Assembly: GCA_003010405.1 (NCBI GenBank)
Contig: PJLO01000003.1
Location: forward strand, 124,001-188,000
Direction of reading: 5' to 3'
Length of the DNA stretch: 64,000 nt
Origin: Acidobacteriota bacterium
GTDB taxonomy: Bacteria; Acidobacteriota; Terriglobia; Terriglobales; Acidobacteriaceae
Position 1 is the first letter of the stretch. Every line of letters starts with the position of its first letter. The notes beneath the pieces are model-generated. The model worked only from the letters and a program-made list of their open reading frames with translations. It had not been told where the DNA came from and did no database searches. Shown here piece by piece: positions 56,355 to 64,000 of this stretch. The position numbers and the translations under genes were made by a program.

Positions 56355-56546
56355 AGGCCCGTGTTTGTGGGGGTCATCCTCTCGGATGACCACGTTCAGG
56401 GGACCTTCCATGCCGCACTTCGGACACAGATAGATGCCGGAGTTAAGCGCTCTGCCCTCGTACTCTTCTCTTCGCAATGCGCTTCCGCAATGAACACAGA
56501 CATGAAAGTGGTTGAGTTCTCGTTTGTGCTGATCGAAACCGCTCAC
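56343..56546 (-). CDS. 67-residue zinc-ribbon protein
   Basis: CVHCGSALRREEYEGRALNSGIYLCPKCGMEG has the two CxxC knuckles of a zinc ribbon, separated by 21 residues. Short basic and acidic ends. Its stop overlaps the convergent LysR gene. Function unknown. The next 310 bases (56547-56857) hold no gene I can support. Confidence 0.65.
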   Translation of the reverse strand: MSGFDQHKRELNHFHVCVHCGSALRREEYEGRALNSGIYLCPKCGMEGPLNVVIREDDPHKHGPSSS

Positions 56547-56857
56547 GGCTGTACTCCTTTTCTCTTGCCCGGATTACATGCAGGCAAGTGGTTCTTCCGC
56601 GGGTGTACGACAGAGAAACTCAATTGTATTCCGGTTTGACGGCTTCCCATAAGCCAGACCGATTCCGGCGCACGCCAACCTCGCTCGGAACAGGAACACG
56701 CCCACAGAGATTGCGCGATACATCGCGATGGCCTTTCGCCTGAACGGAACTCCGGAAGGTAGGGAGGACCGGCATTCGACCAAGCGGGGGAGCAATGCCG
56801 TTTCTTTACCCGACTCCCGGAGAAGTATTGTGGCTCAGAATGGCGTAATCTGCTTAC

Positions 56858-58516
56858 ATGCCTGAGTTTGAGTACGACGCGTTTCTTTCGCATGCTTCAG
56901 AAGACAAATCGACCTTCGTCGAACCGTTGGCACATGAACTGACCAAACTAGGGCTCCAAGTTTGGTACGACAGATTCAGCCTACGTGTGGGCGATAGCTT
57001 GCACGACTCTATTGAACTCGGCCTGTCAAACTCTCGCTACGGTGTCGTTGTGTTCAGTCCTTCGTTTTTCGCAAAGAATTGGCCGCGAGCCGAGTTAAAT
57101 GGGCTGTTCGCACGCGAAATGGAAGGGCACAAGGTAATTCTCCCAATCTGGCATCAACTTTCGCGGGCAGATGTGCTCAAGGTTTTGCCGATCATGGCGG
57201 AGAAAGTTGCTCTCCAAAGCAGCGACGGTGTTGTATCGGTTGCGAAGTCGCTGGTGGAAGTCATTCGTCCCGAGCTATTGGCCGTTCAAAGCAGTTCGGA
57301 CGCTGCGATGATGGCTGGGAAGAGGCTCGCAGAGGCGGTGAATAGAGATCATCCCGGTTACGAAATACGTGTCACAACCGGGTCATCCATCTCAATTGCG
57401 AATCCTGGACCGAAGCCGGAGGGTGCCATCGCTTCGATCTTCCAAAATGGCGCACGCTCCGACATTTTAGTGAGCGACCCGGAACAATTGGACCAGCCGC
57501 CACAAATGAAGCTTACCTTCTCTAGCGCTGGCTTGGAGAAGCTGAAGGAAGGAGTCAGGACAGGGAAAGCGCAGAGCTTGATCTCGGGCGAATTTCGGTT
57601 CGGAGGCAGTTCGATTCCCTTGATGCCGTCACCGGAAACTATCGATGGTGGACGTCTGGATATCATTCCGAACGTCGCACATGTGCCAGAAGTAGACGTT
57701 CGGCTCGAGGTAGATACCCCGGCTGGCGTGCTTCGAGTTCCTGTAATGAAGCTCGGGGTTTTGCGGGCCGGCATGGAAGAGATCGAGTTTCGGCTTCACC
57801 ATGCTGCGCAGCCATTTGAGATATGCTTTGGCCTAAGCCTCAGACCTGGAGCGGGACCTCAGGACTTCAACCTCTCGACTTCGTTTTCCTCATTTAATTT
57901 CTCACGCATCGACAACTGCGTTAAGTTTATCGATGGTCTAATGGCGGGCGGTGAGCTCCGGGTCTTCGACCTCACAACGGATCGCATTTTCTTGCGAGCC
58001 GGACTGTCCCAGGAACCAGATTGGATGCCACGGGGATTGGCCACTCTAATCGGAATGGTCGCGTCGATTGAACGGTACTTCGGCGTCTCGATTCCATGGT
58101 CGCCCCGAATTCCCGACGAGGAAATAGACAAGGCTCATATCTTGGACTGTTTGATTTCGGGCGAGGAATTCGGAACTAATCTGCATTTCACTGCTGTGTG
58201 CCCCAAGAACCCGCAATTGAGCCAACAAGCTGAGAGTTGGAAGAATGGCCCTGTTATTCTGTTTTTCGAGTCACTCGACCCCAATAAGGTGTCACCTTTA
58301 TTCGGAGTTCCGATCTCTGTACCAGCCTGGGGTATGTACACGGAGCAGACCGCCCCGGTCGATGTCGATGCAGCGGTAAAGGCTGTGAAGGCGGCTCCCG
58401 AGGGCAGTCCCGTTGCGATCCCGATGTACGGCTTGACACCGACATACGTGCGATTCAAGTCCTCGCTAGGTCCGGATGCATTTGCGTCGAGCACCGAAAC
58501 TGAGATGACATTCTAG
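56858..58516 (+). CDS. TIR-domain protein with a large unassigned C-terminal part
   Basis: 552 residues. The N-terminal TIR domain (about 4-140) is well kept: EYDAFLSHASEDKSTFVEPLAHELTKLGLQVWYDRFSLRVGDSLHDSIELGLSNSRYGVVVFSPSFFAKNWPRAELNGLF, with the expected catalytic Glu in WPRAEL, and VILPIWHQLS. Residues 170-552 are mostly beta with no family I can name. Bacterial TIR proteins that cleave NAD act in antiphage defence, usually with a sensor domain; the C-terminal part could be that sensor. There is no partner gene next to it on the same strand. Confidence 0.85.
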   Translation: MPEFEYDAFLSHASEDKSTFVEPLAHELTKLGLQVWYDRFSLRVGDSLHDSIELGLSNSRYGVVVFSPSFFAKNWPRAELNGLFAREMEGHKVILPIWHQLSRADVLKVLPIMAEKVALQSSDGVVSVAKSLVEVIRPELLAVQSSSDAAMMAGKRLAEAVNRDHPGYEIRVTTGSSISIANPGPKPEGAIASIFQNGARSDILVSDPEQLDQPPQMKLTFSSAGLEKLKEGVRTGKAQSLISGEFRFGGSSIPLMPSPETIDGGRLDIIPNVAHVPEVDVRLEVDTPAGVLRVPVMKLGVLRAGMEEIEFRLHHAAQPFEICFGLSLRPGAGPQDFNLSTSFSSFNFSRIDNCVKFIDGLMAGGELRVFDLTTDRIFLRAGLSQEPDWMPRGLATLIGMVASIERYFGVSIPWSPRIPDEEIDKAHILDCLISGEEFGTNLHFTAVCPKNPQLSQQAESWKNGPVILFFESLDPNKVSPLFGVPISVPAWGMYTEQTAPVDVDAAVKAVKAAPEGSPVAIPMYGLTPTYVRFKSSLGPDAFASSTETEMTF

Positions 58517-58678
58517 CGTCGCAGCGCGCCGAGAATGTCGTAAGTCTGCCCGTCGGGTGGGCTCAAGGATGGCCTTCCGCCATAGGCGGAAGCACAAGGA
58601 AGGGTGGGAAGACGGGCTCCGGGCAGAAAAACGCGGAGCCGTGAAGCTCTGGCTCCGCACTGGAATTGAATTGATGGT

Positions 58679-59197
58679 TTAAGCTGCAGCCTTCTTATTG
58701 GCCTTCCCGTTCGGCTTCGCCGTGGCCTTCTTGGCTTCCTTGGTCTTTTCCTTCGCCGTAAACTCCTGCTTGACCTTGGCGGCAATGGCCTCCGTATCCA
58801 CCTTGTAAGCGGTGGCCGCTTCGCGCAAAACCTGCGAAGCGTTGCCGCGCGAAGCCGCAAGCAGGATGATGGATTCGACCACGATGCGGCCAAGCGTGCT
58901 TTCCTCCGAACGGCGAAGAAAGGCCGGAAACAGCTTGGCACTGGACTCACTCTCCTTTGCCGACTTAATGCCGTGCTGCCGTGCCAGAACTGCAACGCGG
59001 TTTTCGTCAAGCAGACTCGCCAGACGTTCCGCAACGAATAGCAGGTCGCGTTTGGTGAGCCGCACTGGAACTGCCGTGCCAATTGCAGACAAGACTCGCA
59101 ATCCGGTTGCATTGGCGACGGCTTCCTCCTTGCGCCGCTTCTCGACGTAGGCTGTGGTCGTTTTGGCGAGCCGCCTCGAAGCCCTTCTGGAGAGCAC
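58679..59197 (-). pseudogene. 3' fragment of a large ParB-like island protein
   Basis: The readable protein (GLRVLSAIGTAVPVRLTKRDLLFVAERLASLLDENRVAVLARQHGI, then LGRIVVESIILLAASR, and VKQEFTAKEKTKEAKKATA) looks like the C-terminal third of ParB/RepB-type proteins of integrative elements. No ParB N-terminal domain is present. The homologous part seems to begin near 59164, exactly where the helicase-like frame of the neighbouring chimera stops making sense. So I read it as a truncated gene created by deletion, though it could still be translated from 59197. Confidence 0.6.
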
Positions 59198-60335
59198 TCA
59201 GCAGAACTTCACCTTTGGAATTCTTCTGGATGCTCTTTGCGAGCTCATGGAACTCACGAAGTTTGGCCTTCTCAGCGCGAAGTTCTTGCCGCTGCTCGGG
59301 AGACAATTGTTGCGCTGTCCCGGCCTGACTTGCATCCTCATCGGGTTCGTCTTCCAGCCATTCATCTTCGATTTCCGGAAGTGATTCGAAATTGTCTCCC
59401 AGGCTTTCAGGCGCGGGCGCATCCAGTGCAGCCTGAGCTTTCTCAACGGCCTCAAGCTTATTGGCAAGACCGAGCAGAGTATCGGAGATGGCATACGTCG
59501 AGGACGCCAGCAGCTTGCGCAGGATCAGCGTCATCAACTGCCGTTGACTCGCAGGCAGAGCGTATAGGCGCGGGGACTGTAAATAGTCCGATACGAGGGT
59601 GTACAACTGCTGCTCGGCGTCTGTGGGAATAAACTCCTGCACGAGCGCGTGGCGGTTGGTATAGCTGATGTAGGGGAGGACCTGCCTACGAAGGGTGCGC
59701 TGACAAATTGGACGGATGCGCTCGCGGAGCGCGCGATATTCATCCTGCGAAGTCATCCGAGAAAACTGACTGCGGAAGCTCCTCAAATCGCCAAACGTGT
59801 ATTCGTCCACGAAACTGACCAACCCGTAGAGTTCCAGTAGCGAATTCTGCAGGGGAGTTGCTGTGAGCAAAGTTTTAGGCCGGTCAGCAATCGCAGCCTT
59901 GATGGCATTTGCGATTTTATTGCTCGATTTGTACACGTTGCGAAGCCGATGCGCCTCGTCGATGACCACGAGATCCCAAGGCGTCTGCCGGACGTAGGCG
60001 TCCTTGGTTCTGGCAAACTGAAACGAACAAAGGACAATTCTCGGCTGGATGAACGGATTCAGGTTGACACTGATGAACCGCGACGCCACATGCCCGCCAT
60101 CGAAGATCCACGCGACCGTGTCGCCGGCAAAAACACTGGCAACCTTCTCCTCGGCGGGCAGCACGATAAGCGTCGATTGGAGTAGCCCGGCACGAATCTG
60201 AGGCGGCGGTGCCATCTCAGATACCACGACCGTGCGCGGCGGACTTGGCTGGAGCGGATGGGAATCGGCGGCATGGAGGGGGCCGGAGGCCAGCATGAGG
60301 CTAATTCCGATAGCAAGGAGAAGAGGTGGTCTCAT
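59007..60335 (-). pseudogene. chimeric frame: TrbG/VirB9 start, SNF2 helicase middle, out-of-frame ParB-like end
   Basis: 442 codons. Residues 1-90 have a signal peptide and a TrbG/VirB9-like segment (STLIVLPAEEKVASVFAGDTVAWIFDGGHVASRFISV). From about residue 93 the sequence becomes the middle of an SNF2/DEAH helicase (PRIVLCSFQFAR, DLVVIDEAHRLRNVYKSSNKIANAI, KTLLTATPLQNSLLELYGLVSFVDEYTFGDL). It has no Walker A and ends without the C-terminal helicase lobe. After about residue 393 the frame is shifted relative to the ParB-like fragment. Two deletion junctions (about 60065 and 59160) explain this. It is unlikely to be functional as helicase or secretion protein. Confidence 0.7.
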
Positions 60336-60362
60336 GGGATTCGTGTCCTTTCATGTGAGTGG

Positions 60363-62732
60363 CTATTCGACTTGGCCTTGTGCAAAGCGCGCGATGCCGT
60401 CGGCGAGTCCGTATCTTGAGATCAGCTTTGCCCGGCGCACGCGGTCTTTCGGTTTGGTTGAAAAGGTCGCGTAGCTGCGGCTATCGAGATTGAGCGTGAT
60501 GACCTTGCTCAAGCCGTCGCGGCGCATGTAGAGCGCCTCGCGGTCGCGCAGGCTCTCGAACAACGCGATTTGCTGGTCGTTCATTTTGAACAGTTCCACG
60601 TATCGCTTGCGGTTGAACGTGGCATCTTTCAAGAACAAGAAAGAAGTGCAGGAGTTCACGATGGAATCGGCGTTTGCGCCGAGGTCTTCAGCAGACTGGC
60701 CGATCATGGTGACGCCGCCGAGATTCTTGCGCACGGTCTTGATCGAAGCCAGTGCTCCTTCGAGCAACTGCCGGTTCTTCATCGAGGAGAAGATCTCTTC
60801 AATGAGGATGTGCTTCGGAACACCGAGATTCGCTGGGTTGTAAAGCACGTCATTGATACGGCGTAAAAGCCAGACCATCAAAGGCTCGATCAGATCGGCA
60901 TATTGTTCGTTGTTCACGCCCTGGAAGTCGAAGCATTGCAGGCGCGACAATGAGAGGCTGTCTTCGGCATTGTCGAAGATAGCGTTGTAAACGCCCTTGC
61001 CCACCCACTTCGCCAGATACCGGTCGAGCTTTTTGGGAAGGAAGAGGTTCGACAGGCGACGATTCTCCGGGTCCAGCAGGTACATATCGCGGACGGCTTT
61101 GTGGATTACATCGTCGTCTTCCGGTTCAAGCTCCGCGCCGCCAGTGGTCAGCAGCAGTTTGACGAACGAATAGAGAAACGTGATGTTGCTCTCGGTCGGT
61201 TCCAATGCAAAGGGATTCACGCGCGGGCCGTCTTTGCCGATCCGGTCCACACGCCCGCCGTACAGCTCAACGACGCTTTCGTAGCTGCCGCCAATGTCAA
61301 AGATGTAGGTGAAGCCGCCGTACTTCTGCTCGTGGGCGACAGCCATGTTGCCATGTACAGATTTTCCCGTTCCGGTTGGCCCCAAGATGAGCATCACCCG
61401 CACGCCGTCCACGTAGGCATCCTGAAAGAACGGCGTCCCCGTGCGTGTCTCAAAGACGTTCAGGTACTCGCTGTCGAGATCTTCGGAATGTTGATGTCCC
61501 AAGTGCGGCGCGAAAATCGAGGACAACCTGGCATGATGATCTTCCGCTAACCACATCGGGAAGACATTGAATCTTCGGTTGCCGGGGAACATGGCGTAGA
61601 AAGCCGACAGATTGCCGAGTGTTTCCTCCATAACCTGCGCCCGTGCATCGACGAAGACACGATGTACGGCAGGTGCAACGCCCCGCAACTCGTCCAAACT
61701 TCGAGCGGCTACGAGAAAGCGGAGTGAGAATTCGCCCTGCGCCTTTTTATCGAGCGAACGGATGACATCCCCGAGGTCATCGACCTGCGTGTTAGCTGCG
61801 CGCGCGCCTGCTCCCGTTTCAAGCGAGGCAAAGTCGCGTCCACTCATCACACGAGTTAGCACGCCTACCTTGAAGAACGATATGAACTTTTCCTGAGCAT
61901 CGATCTCGCTGTGCGCGGCGGTCGTGGATTTCGGACGCCAGGTGGTGCAGAGGAGGCTGTCACAGTCGAGCGTCGTAAGCCCCGAGAAGAGGCAGGGACG
62001 TGACGCTTCGGGCGATGTCTTCAGCGAAAACATCTGGACGTATCTGCGTCCGATCTTGAGATGGTCGCTGTGCCATTCAACGGGACTCTTTGCAATCTGG
62101 CGGTCAACGCCGTCATCGCTGCGCAGTTCATCTCCTGCGGCCCATTCTTCGAGATTGAACAGGTAGCTGAAAAACTGATAGATCGCGTTCCCCTCCAAAA
62201 GCCGTAATCCCAATGAGCCGCCAAGGTGTCCTTCCAGCAGCGTGGCAGTCTTTTCAAGAGTGGCGAGCATCCGAGAGAAATCAGCGGCCTGTTCCTTGGG
62301 TCTCCGCACAAAGGAGTTCACTGCCGTCGGTTCCAGCGTCAGGCACCAGTGCAGGTCGATGCGGCGAAGGCCTGCCGTCTTTGCGAGAAACCCTAGCCGG
62401 TCGTCTACGAAGACCTGGGTGACGGGACTCGCGTAGCTCGCGTTCTTGGGAAGGTCGAAGCCGGACATGACGCGCGTGTACTGATGGAGGCATGATCCTT
62501 CCGGCAATCCGCGCAGTGCGCCTTCAACCGAGCGCATCTCGGCTTCAAGCTCCTGGTCTGTCAGCCCCTCTTCGTCGATGCCGTCGAGCGAAAACAGACA
62601 GCCATATCCGCCGCCCTTCAAGGCGAAGATGTGCTCGTTGACGAACCGGCTGATCGGCACAATCGAGCAGGCGGCTCCGGCCTTGGCGAACCATGGCGTG
62701 TGTTTGAGTTGTTCACTGTTTACGCGGGTCAT
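60363..62732 (-). CDS. trbE: TrbE/VirB4-family conjugation ATPase
   Basis: 789 residues, full length. It powers pilus assembly and DNA transfer in type IV secretion. N-terminal CagE/TrbE domain (SIVPISRFVNEHIFALKGGGYGCLFSLDGIDEEGLT), Walker A LILGPTGTGKSVHGNMA, the region GGSYESVVELYGG, and the Walker B strand HILIEEIFSSMKN, which has Glu-Glu where Asp-Glu is usual. Then VTMIGQSAEDLGANADSIVNSCTSFLFLKD. Its start overlaps trbD by 20 bases. The next gene downstream is the decayed chimera. Confidence 0.92.
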   Translation of the reverse strand: MTRVNSEQLKHTPWFAKAGAACSIVPISRFVNEHIFALKGGGYGCLFSLDGIDEEGLTDQELEAEMRSVEGALRGLPEGSCLHQYTRVMSGFDLPKNASYASPVTQVFVDDRLGFLAKTAGLRRIDLHWCLTLEPTAVNSFVRRPKEQAADFSRMLATLEKTATLLEGHLGGSLGLRLLEGNAIYQFFSYLFNLEEWAAGDELRSDDGVDRQIAKSPVEWHSDHLKIGRRYVQMFSLKTSPEASRPCLFSGLTTLDCDSLLCTTWRPKSTTAAHSEIDAQEKFISFFKVGVLTRVMSGRDFASLETGAGARAANTQVDDLGDVIRSLDKKAQGEFSLRFLVAARSLDELRGVAPAVHRVFVDARAQVMEETLGNLSAFYAMFPGNRRFNVFPMWLAEDHHARLSSIFAPHLGHQHSEDLDSEYLNVFETRTGTPFFQDAYVDGVRVMLILGPTGTGKSVHGNMAVAHEQKYGGFTYIFDIGGSYESVVELYGGRVDRIGKDGPRVNPFALEPTESNITFLYSFVKLLLTTGGAELEPEDDDVIHKAVRDMYLLDPENRRLSNLFLPKKLDRYLAKWVGKGVYNAIFDNAEDSLSLSRLQCFDFQGVNNEQYADLIEPLMVWLLRRINDVLYNPANLGVPKHILIEEIFSSMKNRQLLEGALASIKTVRKNLGGVTMIGQSAEDLGANADSIVNSCTSFLFLKDATFNRKRYVELFKMNDQQIALFESLRDREALYMRRDGLSKVITLNLDSRSYATFSTKPKDRVRRAKLISRYGLADGIARFAQGQVE

Positions 62733-62976
62733 AGTAGGACCTCTGGCTCAGGCTCAATCCCCAAAGCTCGAACATCTTCGGGTGTTTGTGAACGATCAGC
62801 CATGCAGCGCCGACCATCATCGGAAAGCTGATGAGCGCCACGATTCGCAACCCGACGAGGAAAACCGTTACGCAGACGAATAGGATCGTCATCCACGCTG
62901 CGAGGTCGAGGCCCAGCTTGGTTCTCGGTCGATTCAGCGCCTGATTGATCGGTAACGGTTCTCCCCGCTTGGTCAT
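62713..62976 (-). CDS. trbD: TrbD/VirB3-like conjugation membrane protein
   Basis: 87 residues from the ATG at 62976 with AGGTGG five bases upstream. A short polar N-terminus (PINQALNRPRTKLGLDL) and two adjacent hydrophobic helices (WMTILFVCVTVFLVGLRIVALISFPMMVGAAWLIV), then FELWGLSLSQRSYYDPR. Length, helices and place between trbC and trbE fit TrbD. Confidence 0.85.
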   Translation of the reverse strand: MTKRGEPLPINQALNRPRTKLGLDLAAWMTILFVCVTVFLVGLRIVALISFPMMVGAAWLIVHKHPKMFELWGLSLSQRSYYDPRKQ

Positions 62977-62985
62977 GGCGGCCAC

Positions 62986-63387
62986 CTACTGCAACGTCTG
63001 GCCGGTAAGCGAGCCGATCCAGCCAGCGCCCCATCCCAGCACGCCCGCGCCGAAGAGAGCGCCGAAGAGTCCCGGAATCGCATCCTGGAAGCGACCGCTC
63101 ATCATTCGGATTCCGGCGAAGATCAGGCCGCCGAAGCAGATGACTGCGCCCGCGTAGATGGCGAAGGTTTTGAAGGTGGACATCAGCGTGGTTGCCCCCG
63201 AGAAGTCCATCGTTCCCTGGGCATGAGCGACGCCAGTCAAGGAAAGAGCAAGAAGGGTGGGAGCCATCGTGCGGATGGCTGGCAGAAGAGTGGATTTTAG
63301 GAAGGGTTTTGCCCAGCGGAAGCCGGACGGAACAGGCAGCCGATTGCGATTCGCATCGGAACGGATGAGACGGCGGAATCGATTCAC
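62986..63387 (-). CDS. trbC: TrbC/VirB2-like pilin precursor
   Basis: 133 residues. A long basic leader (to about residue 56, ending VAHAQ) precedes two hydrophobic helices (FKTFAIYAGAVICFGGLIFAGI and AIPGLFGALFGAGVLGWGAGWI), as in TrbC/VirB2 pilins that are cleaved and sometimes cyclised. It starts the transfer operon, with the operator-like palindrome about 85 bases upstream. Confidence 0.85.
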   Translation of the reverse strand: MNRFRRLIRSDANRNRLPVPSGFRWAKPFLKSTLLPAIRTMAPTLLALSLTGVAHAQGTMDFSGATTLMSTFKTFAIYAGAVICFGGLIFAGIRMMSGRFQDAIPGLFGALFGAGVLGWGAGWIGSLTGQTLQ

Positions 63388-63471
63388 TTTGCACCTCCGC
63401 TGACAGGGCGTCAGCTCTGGCGCAAAGTTAGGGTTGAACGCTCCTCAGCGTCCAATGAATTCCATGCACAG

Positions 63472-63495
63472 CGTTATGCCACTTGGGAATAACGC
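63472..63495. promoter_or_regulatory. palindromic operator-like site, copy 2
   Basis: CGTTATGCCACTTGGGAATA and on to ACGC. It matches the site upstream of alpA (55263-55286) including the flank TGCAC-GCGTTATGCCA, and lies in the leader or promoter of the trb operon. Confidence 0.6.
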
Positions 63496-63519
63496 CGCAC
63501 TGCCGTCATTCGCCCCCGG

Positions 63520-63735
63520 CTAGATTTCGTAGTTCTGAAGGATCTCCGGTGTCCCAACCCCGCCTTTGTAAAGGCTAGCCTTGACCTCGGGACGGACGTT
63601 GATCGAACAGGAGAAGGTAGTTCCGTCCATTAGCGCAATCTCGACATTGGTTCCATCGCCAGCGTCCCGGTGGATACGAAACGCGCGAATCGTCTTGCCC
63701 TCAAGTTCCGGGCACTCGATGAATTTGTCCTGCAT
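63520..63735 (-). CDS. small protein of unknown function
   Basis: 71 residues from the ATG at 63735 (ATGs at 63756 and 63771 are alternatives). FIECPELEGKTIRAFRIHRDAGDGTNVEIALMDGTTFSCSINVRPEVKASLYKG is a compact beta-rich unit. Such small proteins are common in islands; no function known. From 63772 to the end of the window I see no gene I can support. Confidence 0.6.
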   Translation of the reverse strand: MQDKFIECPELEGKTIRAFRIHRDAGDGTNVEIALMDGTTFSCSINVRPEVKASLYKGGVGTPEILQNYEI

Positions 63736-64000
63736 GAACTCTGACCTCGGCCTCATTAGAATCGCACTCACCGCGGTTCGTTGTCAGGCGCATTCTGGCG
63801 AATCGTCCGTGCTTTTTCCCGTAGTTGCCGCCCTCGGAGGCTCCGGCGGTAACCGGCAACGGGCGGAGCGGCTTGTTTTGGACAATATCACACTCATCGC
63901 GTGTAGACTCATAGTGGTCCAAACCCAAGCATAGGAGTGTGGCGACACGCTCCGTTAAGTCTCGATTCGGCACTAGGTTGCGGCAACTCCGTGACGAACG

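Larger units (their letters stand above)
53511..64000. mobile_element. left part of an integrative (formerly conjugative) element at tRNA-Gln
   Basis: Integrase next to a tRNA 3' end, integrase-arm-like repeats, AlpA- and LysR-type regulators, a TIR protein, a zinc-ribbon protein, fragments of helicase and ParB-like genes, and trbC-trbD-trbE. The transfer cluster is incomplete (no trbJ, trbL, trbF or trbI in place; trbG cut), so self-transfer by this copy is doubtful. The right end and direct repeat lie beyond the window. Confidence 0.8.

Noticed and set aside
63701..63973. 90-codon minus-strand frame near the window end
   Set aside because: Overlaps the better-supported 63520-63735 gene and shows no recognisable domain.

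Overview
The window is a bacterial chromosome segment, most likely from an Acidobacteriota (Terriglobia-type) genome. That assignment is inferred from the gene set and from the frequent leaderless promoters, not from a marker gene. Four blocks can be read.

(1) 1-787: host DNA with one exported protein gene.

(2) 788-32231: a 31.3-kb integrated element bounded by a 98/99-bp direct repeat (788-885 and 32133-32231; one mismatch and one indel). It has no recognisable integrase, terminase, portal, tail or HK97-type capsid gene. It does encode a HerA/FtsK-type ATPase, three compact beta-rich candidate capsid or vertex proteins, two long beta-helix spike proteins that carry signal peptides, two lytic transglycosylases, a transglutaminase-like protein, a ParB without ParA, a replication-initiator-like protein, a HicBA toxin-antitoxin pair and about twenty very small genes. 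At least eight proteins end in the same kind of tail: a glycine-rich membrane helix followed by one to three Arg/Lys. This set fits a temperate, tailless, probably membrane-containing virus better than a tailed prophage. I think it is the undescribed system in the window. Its genes form a leftward late block (19384 to 993), a leftward early block (31940 to 22445), and a rightward centre (19737 to 21685) next to a gene-free, repeat-bearing region (21686-22444) that is a candidate origin. Shared DNA signals tie it together: a 14-bp parS-like word, a 16-bp motif, and hairpin leaders before each leftward operon.

(3) 32232-53510: ordinary host chromosome. It holds a rhomboid protease, a pterin operon (two 6-pyruvoyl-tetrahydropterin-synthase paralogues, folE, a short-chain dehydrogenase), a glycosyltransferase, a TlpA-like redoxin, a tandem pair of C_GCAxxG_C_C proteins, a copper P-type ATPase, tRNA-Arg(ACG), a Sel1-repeat protein, an XTP pyrophosphatase, a thioesterase, cytochrome oxidase subunit III, uvrA, a metallopeptidase, a bifunctional nuclease, miaB and tRNA-Gln(CTG).

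(4) 53511-64000: the left part of an integrative element inserted at tRNA-Gln. It has a P4-type integrase, AlpA-like and LysR-type regulators, a TIR-domain protein and trbC/trbD/trbE conjugation genes. Part of it has decayed: a TrbG/VirB9 start is fused to the middle of an SNF2 helicase, which is fused out of frame to the end of a ParB-like gene. Its right end lies outside the window.
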